From: Cricetomys ansorgei
Lineage: Eukaryota > Chordata > Mammalia > Rodentia > Nesomyidae
Reading direction: 5' to 3'
Length of the DNA stretch: 64,000 bases
Assembly: GCA_026225945.1 (NCBI GenBank)
Contig: JAMJFZ010001089.1
Location: forward strand, 4,698,501-4,762,500
Shown here: one piece after another, positions 11,984 through 22,300 of the stretch
How the letters are laid out: every line of letters starts with the position of its first letter
How positions within the stretch are numbered: position 1 is the stretch's first letter
The notes under the pieces: model-generated
Told to the model about the DNA's origin: nothing
What the model saw: only the letters and a program-made list of their open reading frames with translations
The model's database searches: none
Translations under genes and position numbers: made by a program

Positions 11984-12440
11984 TTTTTAAAAATAATGTT
12001 TTAAAAATTATTTATTATCTCATATATTACATTACCCTATTCCACCCCACCCACTCCACCCTTCATTCCTCCCAGCTCCCCCCATCTTCCCTCTCTCCCA
12101 GCTCACCCCCCATCTTCCCACTCCCATCCTACCTCTCCTCAAGAAAGAACAGTTACTGCTCAAACATCTTACAACAAGATGGAACAGGGCCAGGTACAAT
12201 TCCCTACTTCAATGTTGGACTAGATAACCCAACATGGGGGCAAGGTATTCAAGGGCAGGCAAGAGGTTCAGGGGCACACACCCCTATTACAGTCTGTATG
12301 AGTTCTGTAAGAGTACCAGGTCAAGACATATTTGGGGGACCCAGAGGGTTCCATGTCTACCACTTCAGGCTCTGTGAGCCCTTAAGAGTGCCAGAGGGAG
12401 AAGAGTTCAACATGGAGAGAAGGCCTGACAGCAAACAGTA
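11984..12440 (-). mobile_element. probable LINE-1 3' end, antisense
   Basis: A T-rich start (poly-A complement), a C-rich run of ccacccactccaccc and ccagctcccc words, then caagacatatttgggggacc, all in the order of rodent L1 3' UTRs read in reverse. Heavily decayed. Confidence 0.5.
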
Positions 12441-12655
12441 GCAGCAGGAAGCTGGGAGATCAGATATCAACCAAAAAAACAAGGAGCAGTGAGAACAACG
12501 GGAAGCGGGGTGGGACTTCAAACCCTCAAAGTTTGCATGCAGTGACACACTTCCTTCAGCAAGGCGCCACCTCCTAGAGCTTCCATAACCTTCCCAAACA
12601 GTGCCAGCAACATGAGCCCATGGGAGACATTTTTCACTTAGACTACTATAGGTCT
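12440..12655 (-). mobile_element. truncated MaLR-like LTR
   Basis: Shares with the copy at 4.8-5.1 kb the words acttcaaaccctcaaag, cagtgacacacttcctt and ggcgccacctcctag. It lacks the first part. Confidence 0.55.
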
Positions 12656-12659
12656 CTTC

Positions 12660-13210
12660 TGCCACTTACTCTATGTGAGCCGTAGGCATGTGCGTATCCT
12701 TCTGAGGCCCATTACTAATGTTTGAAAAATTGCAAATGATTTCTCTGCTGCCTGGACTTTTTGTTCCAGTAAGTTACACTAGATGACAGCAGGTTTGGGG
12801 ACTCTCACAGGGTGTATGGATTTGTGTCATCTGAAATTATCAAAGTTTTTTGATAAAAGAACATTTTCCAACCTCTTAGAACTTAGGAATCTATATTAAA
12901 GCAATCTTCCCTAATTAGCTATAATATAAACATCAACTTCTATTTACCATTAGGAGAGAATAGCTTGAATTTCTATCACTTAATTTTTCTCTCAGATTTG
13001 AAATACTTATTTATACCAGAAACATTAAAAATACTGCTTAAATTTAAATTCTACCAAATTACGTTGGCAAATGAAACATCTCTGAAATAAACGGAACCAA
13101 AGATAGGAGCCATGAAGCACTCCTCTTTATTATGTATCAGGGACGGGAGTCCTGAAAATCCTGGGTGTAAATCCTCGAGAGAAGAATTCAGGAGAAGTTC
13201 TAATTCCAAA
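12660..13210. other. unique intergenic sequence
   Basis: AT-rich sequence without a gene or a repeat I can name. Confidence 0.45.
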
Positions 13211-13213
13211 ACA

Positions 13214-13355
13214 ACTTGGAGAAACTAAGACAGGGGGAGAGATGAGAGGAGGAGGCAGAGCAAGAGGGAGAGCAAAGGAGGAGAGTTAAGAGTGAGAAAT
13301 GGAGACAGGAGAAAGGAACCAAGATGAGGAGGGGGAGTGGGAGAGAGAGAGAGAG
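13214..13355. repeat. 140-bp polypurine tract
   Basis: Nearly all A/G on the plus strand, ending in (GA)n at 13,342-13,355. Low-complexity sequence of the kind that can adopt triplex structure; function unknown. Confidence 0.8.
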
Positions 13356-13360
13356 GCTAT

Positions 13361-13757
13361 CTTAGTTCAGTTTCTGTTGCTGTGACAAAACTCTAAGAGC
13401 AACTTGATGTGGAAAGCGTTTTACTGGCTTACATGTCCTGATCACAGCCCATCACTGAGGGACGCTAAGGCAGGGACTCAAGCAGGGCAGGAACCTGAAG
13501 GCAAGAACTGAAGAAGAGCCCATGAGGGAATGATGCTTTCTGGTTTGTTGTCCATGGCTACCTTAGCTTGCTTTCTTATACAAGCTAGGACCATCTGCAG
13601 AGGAGTGGCAGCACCCAGCATGGGCTGGGCTGGGCTGGGCTGTGCCCTCCCACATACATCGTTCATAAAGAAAGTGCACCCCCAGACATGCCCACAGACC
13701 AATCTGATGGAGGCAATCCCTCAGTTGATGTTCCCTCTAGTTGTGTAAAGTTGACAG
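13361..13757 (-). mobile_element. MaLR/ORR-like solo LTR
   Basis: Antisense LTR: starts cttagttcagtttctgttgc, contains ggcaggaacctgaag-type words and ends gtgtaaagttgacag. A small (GGGCT)4 expansion sits at 13,620-13,641. Related copies lie at 19.56 and 62.70 kb. Confidence 0.6.
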
Positions 13758-14177
13758 ATAGGGAAAAATATAGCATCGCAGAAAACTAGTGAATTCAGAG
13801 ACAGACATGTTTGTATATTCCAGGACAAACCAAAATAACACTGACAACTCTTCTGAGCATCCATTGAGGGAGAGGTCCTGGGGAGACTGAGACTAACCTG
13901 CATGATCTGCCAGACACACTGAAAAGAAAGGTTGGAGGAAGACTGCCAATGGTTGTGTTAAAGTGTCTAATTACTAGGGAACACAACTAACTGGGGAAAA
14001 AAAATTCTGCCTTTGGAAGTAGAATAATTAGAAGATCAAACCCAGGAATTTAAAATAATCCTAAACACAAGGACATAGGTAAAAATAGTGATGACATAAA
14101 ACATGTTAAAGAAAGCAATGAAAAAGTCCAAGTGAAAATAGGAGGCTTCAATGTGTAGTAGTGGCAGTGTCCAAAGG

Positions 14178-14306
14178 TCCTGCATATGAAATGAGACATC
14201 AGAGATGTCCCAGCACCTGCATGGGGAATGGGAGACCCAGCACCTGCATGGGGAATGGGGGACATCAGAGGTGTCAGAAACACCTGCATGGGGGATGGGG
14301 GACAAC
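14178..14306. repeat. degenerate minisatellite, about 4 units
   Basis: Units start with CCTGCAT and share ggggaatgggagac or ggggatgggggac, with variable lengths of about 27-40 bases. The clearest pair begins at 14,211 and 14,238. Confidence 0.75.
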
Positions 14307-14309
14307 GTT

Positions 14310-15810
14310 CTGTGCAGATGAACAACAAAGGTGACTGATAGAGCGGACTAAGGAATTCTTCCCACACCAGCAAGGAGCATCAAGGTGGGAATCATGAAAG
14401 GCAGCTCAGGATCAGGAGACAGGTCTGCCAAGATGCAGAAGTGGAGAGAAAACTGTCAAATGTTCTTTAACATTCCGTAAACAGACGAGTCCTGGGAGTC
14501 ACAACTAATGTACAAAAAAACAACAACCATGTACATTTCTGGGTGGCAAGCTGCTAAATGGGGACATAACTCATGGGGGATGGGAAGGCTAACAGGCAGA
14601 ACTTCGGAGTGTGGCTTCACTGCTTCATCTCCCACACCAACGCAGACCCAGCTGGGTCCAAGCCAAAAGTGCTGTTCCCTTCATGTTTTTCTTGAATCCA
14701 TTGATAACTTTGACTTAAGACAGACATCTCTATGCCACTGAACTGTCTTCCGTGGCTTCATGGTTGGGGTCCAGACATCAAATGGTCCTGAGATTTTATA
14801 GGTTTGTGTTGTTTAGTAACAGATATTACAGCCCAGTATGATCAATTATAATTAGGAGTCAAAGATGATTACTTACCTTTATGAATTTCTCACATTACAT
14901 ACAAAAATACATTTCACACTTAGGACATAGATCAATAATGAATCTTTCCAGAAAATATGAAAAATCCACTTCCAAAATGCTCAAGTAAATTTCTACGTGC
15001 TTATGTGCTGCTGAGACTGAGAGGGAACGGTCTTGAGCAGCTGCTTATTGTTTTCACTGTAACTGTATGAGGAGAGAGAGAAGGAATCCAGACTGTGGTC
15101 TACGATAGTCAGGACTGCCAAGTCTTGCTGTTATCCACTGTGATATTAACCACATTTGTTTATTCAAATCTTACGTTAAAGCCCATTAAACAACCTACAA
15201 TGTTTTAGAGACTGGGAGTATTGTAGGATTGAGATGTTTATTGTAATTTGTGAGTGATGTTCAGAAGAGTCCTTCCGTGTCAAGACGGCTTCCCTTGTCC
15301 CTGTAATCCAGAGTTCACTCTGCAAGAGCAGCAGACCATCAAAGTAAGCATCTTCTTCATGTCAAAACTTATTTTAACTATCATGAAATTAAAGCAATAC
15401 CCCATGACTGAGATGGGATGAAGGGTTTATCTTACTTTGGTAAAGACTGGAAAGCAGTCATGTTCACGGAAATGTAATGAATGTTAACCTCCCAAACGTT
15501 TGTCATGACCAAAGAGCTTGTTACTTGAGTCAGAAGCTAACATTATTTTTACTTTCAACAGAGACTTGAGAGAACTTATATTAGAATTGGACCATTGGGG
15601 AAGTTTGAAAAGCAAAAGGAGGAAAATCTTGGGAGAATTATTCAAATAATTTAAGGTATCCGGACGCTGGAAACCTTCCGAAGCACCTCTAATCCGTCTG
15701 TGGTCCAGCAGCAACAGTGCTGCCTTGGAGTTTGTTGGGGCAGAATCTCAGGCTTAAATCCAACCCTACTGATACAAATACACAAACGAAGATCTTAGGA
15801 AAAAAGATCC
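14310..15810. other. unique intergenic sequence
   Basis: 1.5 kb without recognised repeats, exons or RNA genes; AT-rich with low CpG. Confidence 0.45.
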
Positions 15811-15814
15811 TCAG

Positions 15815-15907
15815 GCTGGGTCTGTGTCCCAGGCCAGCAGTCTGAGCTGGGTCTGTGTCCCAGGCCAGCAGTCTGAGCTGGGTCTGTACCCCGGGCCAGC
15901 AGTCTGA
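15815..15907. repeat. three tandem 31-bp units
   Basis: Units begin gctgggtctgtgtcccaggc and end cagcagtctga. Units 1 and 2 (15,815 and 15,846) are identical; unit 3 (15,877) has a few changes, including ccccggg. Confidence 0.9.
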
Positions 15908-16022
15908 GCTATTAGGAAGGCTGGAGTAGGAGGACAGCAAACTCAAAACTTGTTTGGGGTACAAAGTACACTCAAGGTCATTTCTAGGCAACCTAGTGAG
16001 ACTCTGCCTCAAAATACAAAGT
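15908..16022 (+). repeat. B1 SINE remnant
   Basis: Sense B1 3' part: ggctggagtaggaggacagc, then gcaacctagtgagactctgc and ctcaaaatacaaag. The 31-bp units abut its left side. Confidence 0.65.
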
Positions 16023-16291
16023 TCAAAAGAGTGGGAACTTTAGACATAGCTAATGCCTCAATTTTCTAGTATGTCTTTAGTCTAATGTTATTGTTCTTTG
16101 ATTACTCTTGTATGACACATTTTTTGAACGCTTACATAAGACAAACGCATAGTGTGAACACAGCTCAAGAAATAATGTGTCTATATCTTGCTTAAAACAA
16201 ATAGATCTATCTACATGTGAATGTCCCAGATTATTCTGGCCTATTTGTCATACAAACTCTTTGCTTAATACTTTAATAGTTACAGTCTTTA

Positions 16292-16555
16292 TCAGATTGG
16301 GCTACCACGAAACATCATGTCAGGAAATTCTCTCCCAATTCTGGAGGCTGAAGGTCCAAGGTCCGCTGTACCTTCATGTGATGAAATAAGGGAAGGTTTT
16401 CAGAGGCCTCTTAACAAGGACAACAGTCCCATTCATGAGTGCTCTCTTTATAGTTTAACCGATTTTCAAAGGCTCCACCTCCTAGACCATTGCTTTGGAG
16501 GCCAGGACTCAACATATTAATTTGGGAGGGGGCAAACTTCAGCCATGGCACTCAT
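16292..16555 (-). mobile_element. old MaLR (MST/MLT-like) LTR
   Basis: Antisense words of the mammal-wide MaLR LTRs: ctcccaattctggaggctga, agtcccattcatgagtgctc, aaggctccacctcctagacc and catattaatttgggaggggg. Older than the rodent-specific LTR copies. Confidence 0.65.
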
Positions 16556-17016
16556 CAATTCAGGCACTTAAATACCCAATGGAAACTGGCTCTGCAACCC
16601 ACTCAAGGTGCTGTGATAGTATGACTTAGCCACTGAGTACTAAGTCAACCTTTGCAGCTGTGACAGTGTGAGCAAGAACAGTCTGCTCTACTTAGGTGAC
16701 ACAGGGCACTGAGCAAAGTCTAGGACCAGGCTGCCTCAGACAGTGCTATACTAGCTAGCCACATTCAGGAGCACCACGACGACTTCAGCACAGCCTCCTC
16801 AGTTCTGGAAGGATGACACCCTCTGTGATGCATCTGGGATAAAACAAGCTATCATATGCAATATTCCCAGATACACACCGAAACATCTAAATCTTATTTT
16901 TAATTCTCTTGTCTCTGGTTGGGATAAAACACTATCATGAAAGACATTACAAAATATAGCTCAAAATATACATTTAATATTGTCTTCTTAACAACATTTG
17001 TTCTATTACTTTAGGC

Positions 17017-17236
17017 AGATGGTTCTCAACCCTAGTAATGCCCTTTAATACAGTTCCTCAGATTGTGGTGACCCCCAACCATAAAACTATTTCTGTTGCT
17101 ACTTCTTAACTGTAATTTTGCTACTGTTATGATGAATCATAATGTAAATATCTGATATGCGGATGATCTTGGGTGACCCCTGTGAAAGGGTTGTTCAACC
17201 CCAAATGGGTTGTGACCCACAAGTTGAGAACCGCTG
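17017..17236 (+). mobile_element. hAT-type non-autonomous DNA transposon (URR1-like)
   Basis: Terminal inverted repeats (ggttctcaaccct at the left, agttgagaaccgctg at the right) and an 8-bp target duplication with one mismatch (ctttaggc / ctttagac). Internal sequence has no transposase. The family name URR1 is from memory; the hAT class follows from the 8-bp duplication. Confidence 0.8.
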
Positions 17237-18011
17237 CTTTAGACTGTTCATTTACATAAATGAGGTGAAGTTAATCTTCATCTGATGGCTGAAGAAGGAA
17301 AGGCAGTGCAGTGAGTGGCTCAAGGTGACAAGTGGGAATTTCGAAAAAATGCTGAACATTAAAAATTGAGGCTGGGATGGTGAACTGGCAACAGGCAAGG
17401 GGTGGTACCCGAGGAAAGTATGAGGGCAAGAGGATGCTCGGATAAGCCAAAATGACATTTTATTAAAGGAATGGGGGAAGCTAATGAGTCTGAAGCACAA
17501 ATGCTTTACCATCTCAGAAGCTGAAGACGGCACAATGAATCACATATTTAAATTTTTGCAAATTAGGATAAGAGAATTATAAGACAACCATCATGGTATT
17601 TGATGAATAAAATCCAAGCAGAACTCCTTACCTGAGACACTTCCTTGATCGCAGGCTCTGCTGCACCCACACAGCAAAGAACAGGTTAAGTATCCATTAG
17701 GATATAATAGGATTTTAAAAGTAATCATCACAAAACATGATGCCACCAACAGCATAACACTAAGTGTTTTAATCATATTGATTCTGCCAAACATGAAGAG
17801 TAACAGCTTTTATAGACACATGTGCTCATGTGCGTACACACACACACACACACATAAACACACACACAGATGCAGACAGCAATTACAGAAACTGCTGCTG
17901 AAAAGGCACCAAATCTTCGAAGTTTAGACTCAAAACTACCCAAGTAATATGGCTATGTCTGAATGTGTATGTACCTCAGATTCACTTGTCAAAATCTTAA
18001 CTTGGCTAGTG

Positions 18012-18228
18012 CAGTGGTTCTCAACCTGTGGGTCACAACCTTTATGGGGTTGAATGACCCTTCACAGGGTCACCTAAGACCACCTGCATATCAGATATTT
18101 ACATTATGATTCATAACAGTAGCAAAATTACAGTTGTGAAGTAGCAACAAAAATAAATTTACGGTTGAGGGTCACCACAGCATGAGGAACTGTATTAAAG
18201 GGTCGCAGCGTTAGGAGACTGAGCATGA
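18012..18228 (-). mobile_element. hAT-type non-autonomous DNA transposon (URR1-like), inverted copy
   Basis: Starts cagtggttctcaacctgtgg and reads as the reverse complement of the element at 17.0 kb. The 8-bp target duplication ggctagtg / ggctagcg flanks it. Confidence 0.8.
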
Positions 18229-18236
18229 GGCTAGCG

Positions 18237-18745
18237 ACTTCATGGTGGGACTAGAACTCAACACCTGAAGACACAGCAAGCAGGTGCCGCCGATACGGGA
18301 GGCAGCCCTTGCAGGTTCGCCAGCGCCTGGAGTGTGGACTTCCAAGCGTCCAGAACCGCAGGAGAGAAACCTCAGTCTATGCAAGCTATCCAGACTATGA
18401 GCTTCAATTAGAGCCGGAGAAAAAGTGCTGTCCAGATCTGCCAGATCTACCCGTGTTTAATAAATCCGTCCCTCTCCATCTCAACCCTTCAATTATATCC
18501 TTATACAAATTAGGACAGTTCTATATAACTTAAGATGTTAACTTCTGTCCTTCAATGAAAAACACCCAAATTAAAGCCAGGCATTGTGGCACACTATAAC
18601 CCTGGCGTACTTCCTTTGAGCATTTCATGCTGTGAATATAGACAAGGGATGCTTTCGGAATATTTTTGCATTATGAGTGAAAAACCCAAGTTCTTAAAGT
18701 GCATGTTAAGCCTTTTTCCCCATCTCCATTTTCCTCAATAACAAA
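18237..18745. other. unique sequence between hAT element and Slc35b3 3' end
   Basis: Includes a slightly CpG-bearing patch at 18,280-18,360 and otherwise AT-rich unique sequence. No gene seen. Confidence 0.45.
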
Positions 18746-19229
18746 TTTTATTAAAACATCATTTAAAAAAAATCACAGGATAATTTTATTTATAAATGAA
18801 TGCGCTTTTCTCTAAACTTTAAATCATCAGTTAACTCTTATAACAGAGAGGCAATTTAAATAACGCCACCGAAACGGAATGGAGACGCAACAGTGCGCTA
18901 CTACAGAGCGCTGCGCCGCACGCTGGAAGGATCTCCAATCAGTCTTGCAACACGGTCTATTTCCAGTGAAATTCTCAGGACACCGCTAGGAAGTGCTTTC
19001 CTTCATACTGACTTTTATTGCAACATGTCCTATGTGTGGGCTCCCGAGTGTTTCAGGGTTGTTCACATGTGTGCTCTGAAGAGAAGCTGGAACCACAGAA
19101 TTGCTGTGTAAGTCTGCTCACAGGACAGCAGCCTTCAGATCCTTTGGTTTTTAGTCACAATCCTTTGGAAAGTCAATTCGCTAATGACTGGTCCCCTAGG
19201 ATTCGGTTATAAATAGGCTAGCCTGGCGG
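18745..19229 (-). other. Slc35b3: Slc35b3 3' UTR (extent inferred)
   Basis: This repeat-poor sequence directly follows the stop codon. AATAAA hexamers on the minus strand occur at 19,019-19,014, 18,790-18,785 and 18,752-18,747. The two distal ones sit beside T/GT-rich minus-strand sequence that could be downstream elements. A UTR of about 210 nt or about 440-490 nt is therefore possible. The right end is certain; the left end is a guess without transcript data. Confidence 0.6.
18747..18790 (-). terminator. candidate distal polyadenylation signals of Slc35b3
   Basis: Two AATAAA hexamers read on the minus strand, 38 bases apart (18,790-18,785 and 18,752-18,747), in AT-rich sequence about 440-480 nt past the stop codon. 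A third hexamer at 19,019-19,014 could serve a shorter transcript. Which one is used is not visible from DNA. Confidence 0.45.
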
Positions 19230-19380
19230 CTACACAGTCTGTGCCAACGTCCTTGACTTCTTCACGTCCGGGGCTTTTCTCATCAGATTGTACACTGATG
19301 GTAATCTTATTTTATCCATATTTTTGCTGTAAACATTGAGAAATATGCCAAGGACAACTAACAAGCCAGACCATACATAC
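19230..19380 (-). CDS. Slc35b3: Slc35b3 exon 10, coding part (residues 320-369 and stop)
   Basis: Acceptor TTTCTTTTAG|G at 19,382-19,381. The first base completes glutamine; then [20 protein letters not shown] is the last membrane helix. The basic cytosolic tail [20 protein letters not shown] then KSRTLAQTV follows, with TAG at 19,232-19,230. The tail between IRLPS and [10 protein letters not shown] differs from human as I remember it, while the last eight residues look invariant. Confidence 0.96.
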
Positions 19381-22300
19381 CTAAAAGAAAGAAATGAAAA
19401 AGTGGATATTAAAATCAACAAGGTAACACTTCACTGTTAATCATGGCATGTGGTAGTCAGTCATAATAACTCTAATCACGTAAAAACCTGCTCCTAGAGG
19501 TCTACAGTTGTAGTATTAGACTCTAATGGTGAATGGAGACGGGAGGGGTTCACAAAGCCTGTTCCAGTTTGCTTTCCATTGCTGTGATAAAGATCACGAT
19601 CAAAAGCAACTCGAGGAACAACCGTTTTACCTGGCTTACACACCCTCAGTCCCATTCCACAGAGGGAGGCCACGGCAGGGACTCCGGGCGGACGGATGCG
19701 GAGACTGTGGAGGAGCACTGCTTACCTGCTTGCTCCTCCTGGCTTGCATAGTTTTCTTTCTCACATGCCCAGGGACGGCACTGCCCACAGTGAGGTGACT
19801 CCTCGTACACCAATCATCAGTCAGGAAAATGCCCAGCAGGCTTGCCTACAGGCCAGTCTGATGGAGGCATTTTCTCAATCTAGGTTCCCTCTTATAAGCT
19901 GACTCCAGATTATGTTCAGTTGACAAGCAGTATGAGTAGCAAAAGGCCCCAGCCCTAGCTAAGGTACTGGCAGTTGACAGATGCAGAGGGATATAGCCCC
20001 AGGAAGGTAGCGATATGCTCCCCGGGATGGCCCTACACCCCCGCACATACTAGTGCACCCACTAAGACAGACGCAGCAGTTAACAAAAGAGTACGTGAAG
20101 CTGGGATAGAAATGGGGGCGGGGAAGGGCTGGGAAGAGTTGGAGGGAGTGGACTAGGACACAGACTCGAAGAAGACACATTGTCCACATGTATAAAAGTC
20201 TCAAAAAATTTACGCTGAATATATACAGAGAACAGTTATGCAAAGTGAGAGTAATTTAAACTTTGGGGCTATTAGCAGATTCAAAGTCTAATCCTTACCA
20301 AAAGACTGATGACTATACTTAAAATACCGGGTTCCTATCTATCAAAGGCAATGTACAAGCAACCCAGCACTCCAACTATGCTGTTACGTGACACACAGGT
20401 GATAACAAGGGACATATTCTGCAGAAAGCAGAGGAGCACGATAGTTTAATTAGCACATGCAGGAAAGTAATCTATAGAGTGCAAACAACCCAATGGAAAT
20501 TTATTTTACAGTTTATTTAAAATACCATATTTGTAAACTAGGCTTGAAATTCCAATTACTGACCCATCATGTTTAAACAAATTACTTTCGAACATGTAAT
20601 AGATAGTAAAAAGAATGCTGAGCACTTTCACAAAAAGACACAAGCTAAATCATTAGTACACAATTTACAGAATATTTTTCTATTGTTTATTGTTGTGGAA
20701 AGCAGCCATCAAAATTAAGGTTTTGCAGGCATGAATTTTGAACATATTAATTTATACATTTGCATGTGGGGAAAAAAATCCTTACTCAACACATGCACAC
20801 CACTAGTACTCACCCCATCAGAAACACGCCCGGCAGTCAGTCACTCCTCATCGTGCACGCCAGACTCAGTCACACTGGCACGCATACTGCACACCCAGTC
20901 AGTCACACTGGCACGCACACTGTACACTCAGTCACGATGGCACGCACACTGCACACTCAGTCAGTCACAATGGCACGCACACTGCACACCCAGTCAGTCA
21001 CACTGGCACGCACACTGTACACTCAGTCAGCTATTCTGCATTGTGACTCCCTTCTCACGCAGCCACACTGCAGTAAGACCCCATTTCCACTGGGCTTCAA
21101 TGGGCAATCTAATTATATGTAGTGACATTCAAAATAACCAGTTATAAAGATTCTTAAACTAGCAAAAGACACTTAATAGATAAGAGATTAAGACGAAAAG
21201 GATTTTGTATAGAAGACAACAGGCAAGCACACATTAAGGTATCAATCAGCACAAAGCAACAGAAAATAATGCTGCTTACGGGGAAATATGAAATACAGTA
21301 TCTGTTTTTTGAGAAACTTGAATTAAAAAGTACTTACTGAAATGTGAACGGTTTAGCAAAGAATATAAACGAAAGGACTATGGTCATTGCTTTTCTTCCT
21401 GTGGTCACTGCAGGGGAAAAAGATTCAGAACGGACCTTAGTATCTTGGCAGTATTTGGAAATCATTTATTCCGAAAATATCTGTAGATTTGTATATGCCA
21501 GAACACTACGATGCCAGACAATACAGCCAACCAACCAACAGCCAAACAAATTGCTGCTGCTATGGAGGTAATGGTTCTGTGGAGAGCTGGCACCGACCCA
21601 ATTAAATGTCTCAGTACAACTGTGGTGAGCATTTATCCAGCCACAGCATGCTGGAGCCATAACGAGATGCTTTCCTGCAAAAGAAATGATTAGGTAGAGC
21701 AAGGGCTATCCTTTAGAAACGGTGAAGGGGTCACTATGAGACAGGTCTTGCTGTGTCTGCTCATGCTGCCGCGGCCTCCAACACACTGAGATTCCAGGCC
21801 TGCAGCACACACTGGCAGATAGTTTAGTCAGGTGACCTCCGGGGATGGGACAGTAATTCCGACAGTCCTACCCTTTGCACATTTGTATTAGCACTCCCTC
21901 CCACTCTGGGTATCACACCTGAGCTCTGCTGGAAGGCCTGAGACTGTCTCAACTCGGCCCAAGCAGAGGAGGAGCCACCCACGCTTCTCCATCCTAGCTC
22001 GTTGCCCTCACAGACTCACGCAGTTCCACGCCTTCTCCTGTTCTCACTAGACTACCATTCCTGGCACCCATTCAAGTGTGAAGGAGTAACTGAAGAGCTT
22101 GCTCTGGAAACACAAATCAGGGCCTGCTGACTGTTTTGGGGATACCTATTTGAGCTGGGCATAGGTTTCTGTCTCCCCCACACTTAGGCGTGTCTGTATG
22201 ACTTAGGCTGTGGCCAGGAAAATGTGGGTAGATGTGCTGTTTCGAGGAGTACGGCGTCTTAGAAAGTTTCCACACTAAGGGTGTTATGTCCTTCTTCTTC

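Larger units (their letters stand above)
19381..21337 (-). other. Slc35b3 intron 9
   Basis: A 2.0-kb intron between the last two exons. It contains a MaLR-like LTR at 19.56-19.93 kb and a five-unit minisatellite at 20.87-21.03 kb; the rest is unique AT-rich sequence. Confidence 0.8.

Noticed and set aside
20869..21027. Direct repeats resembling a CRISPR array
   Set aside because: Units are contiguous, with no unique spacers, inside a mammalian intron. A minisatellite.
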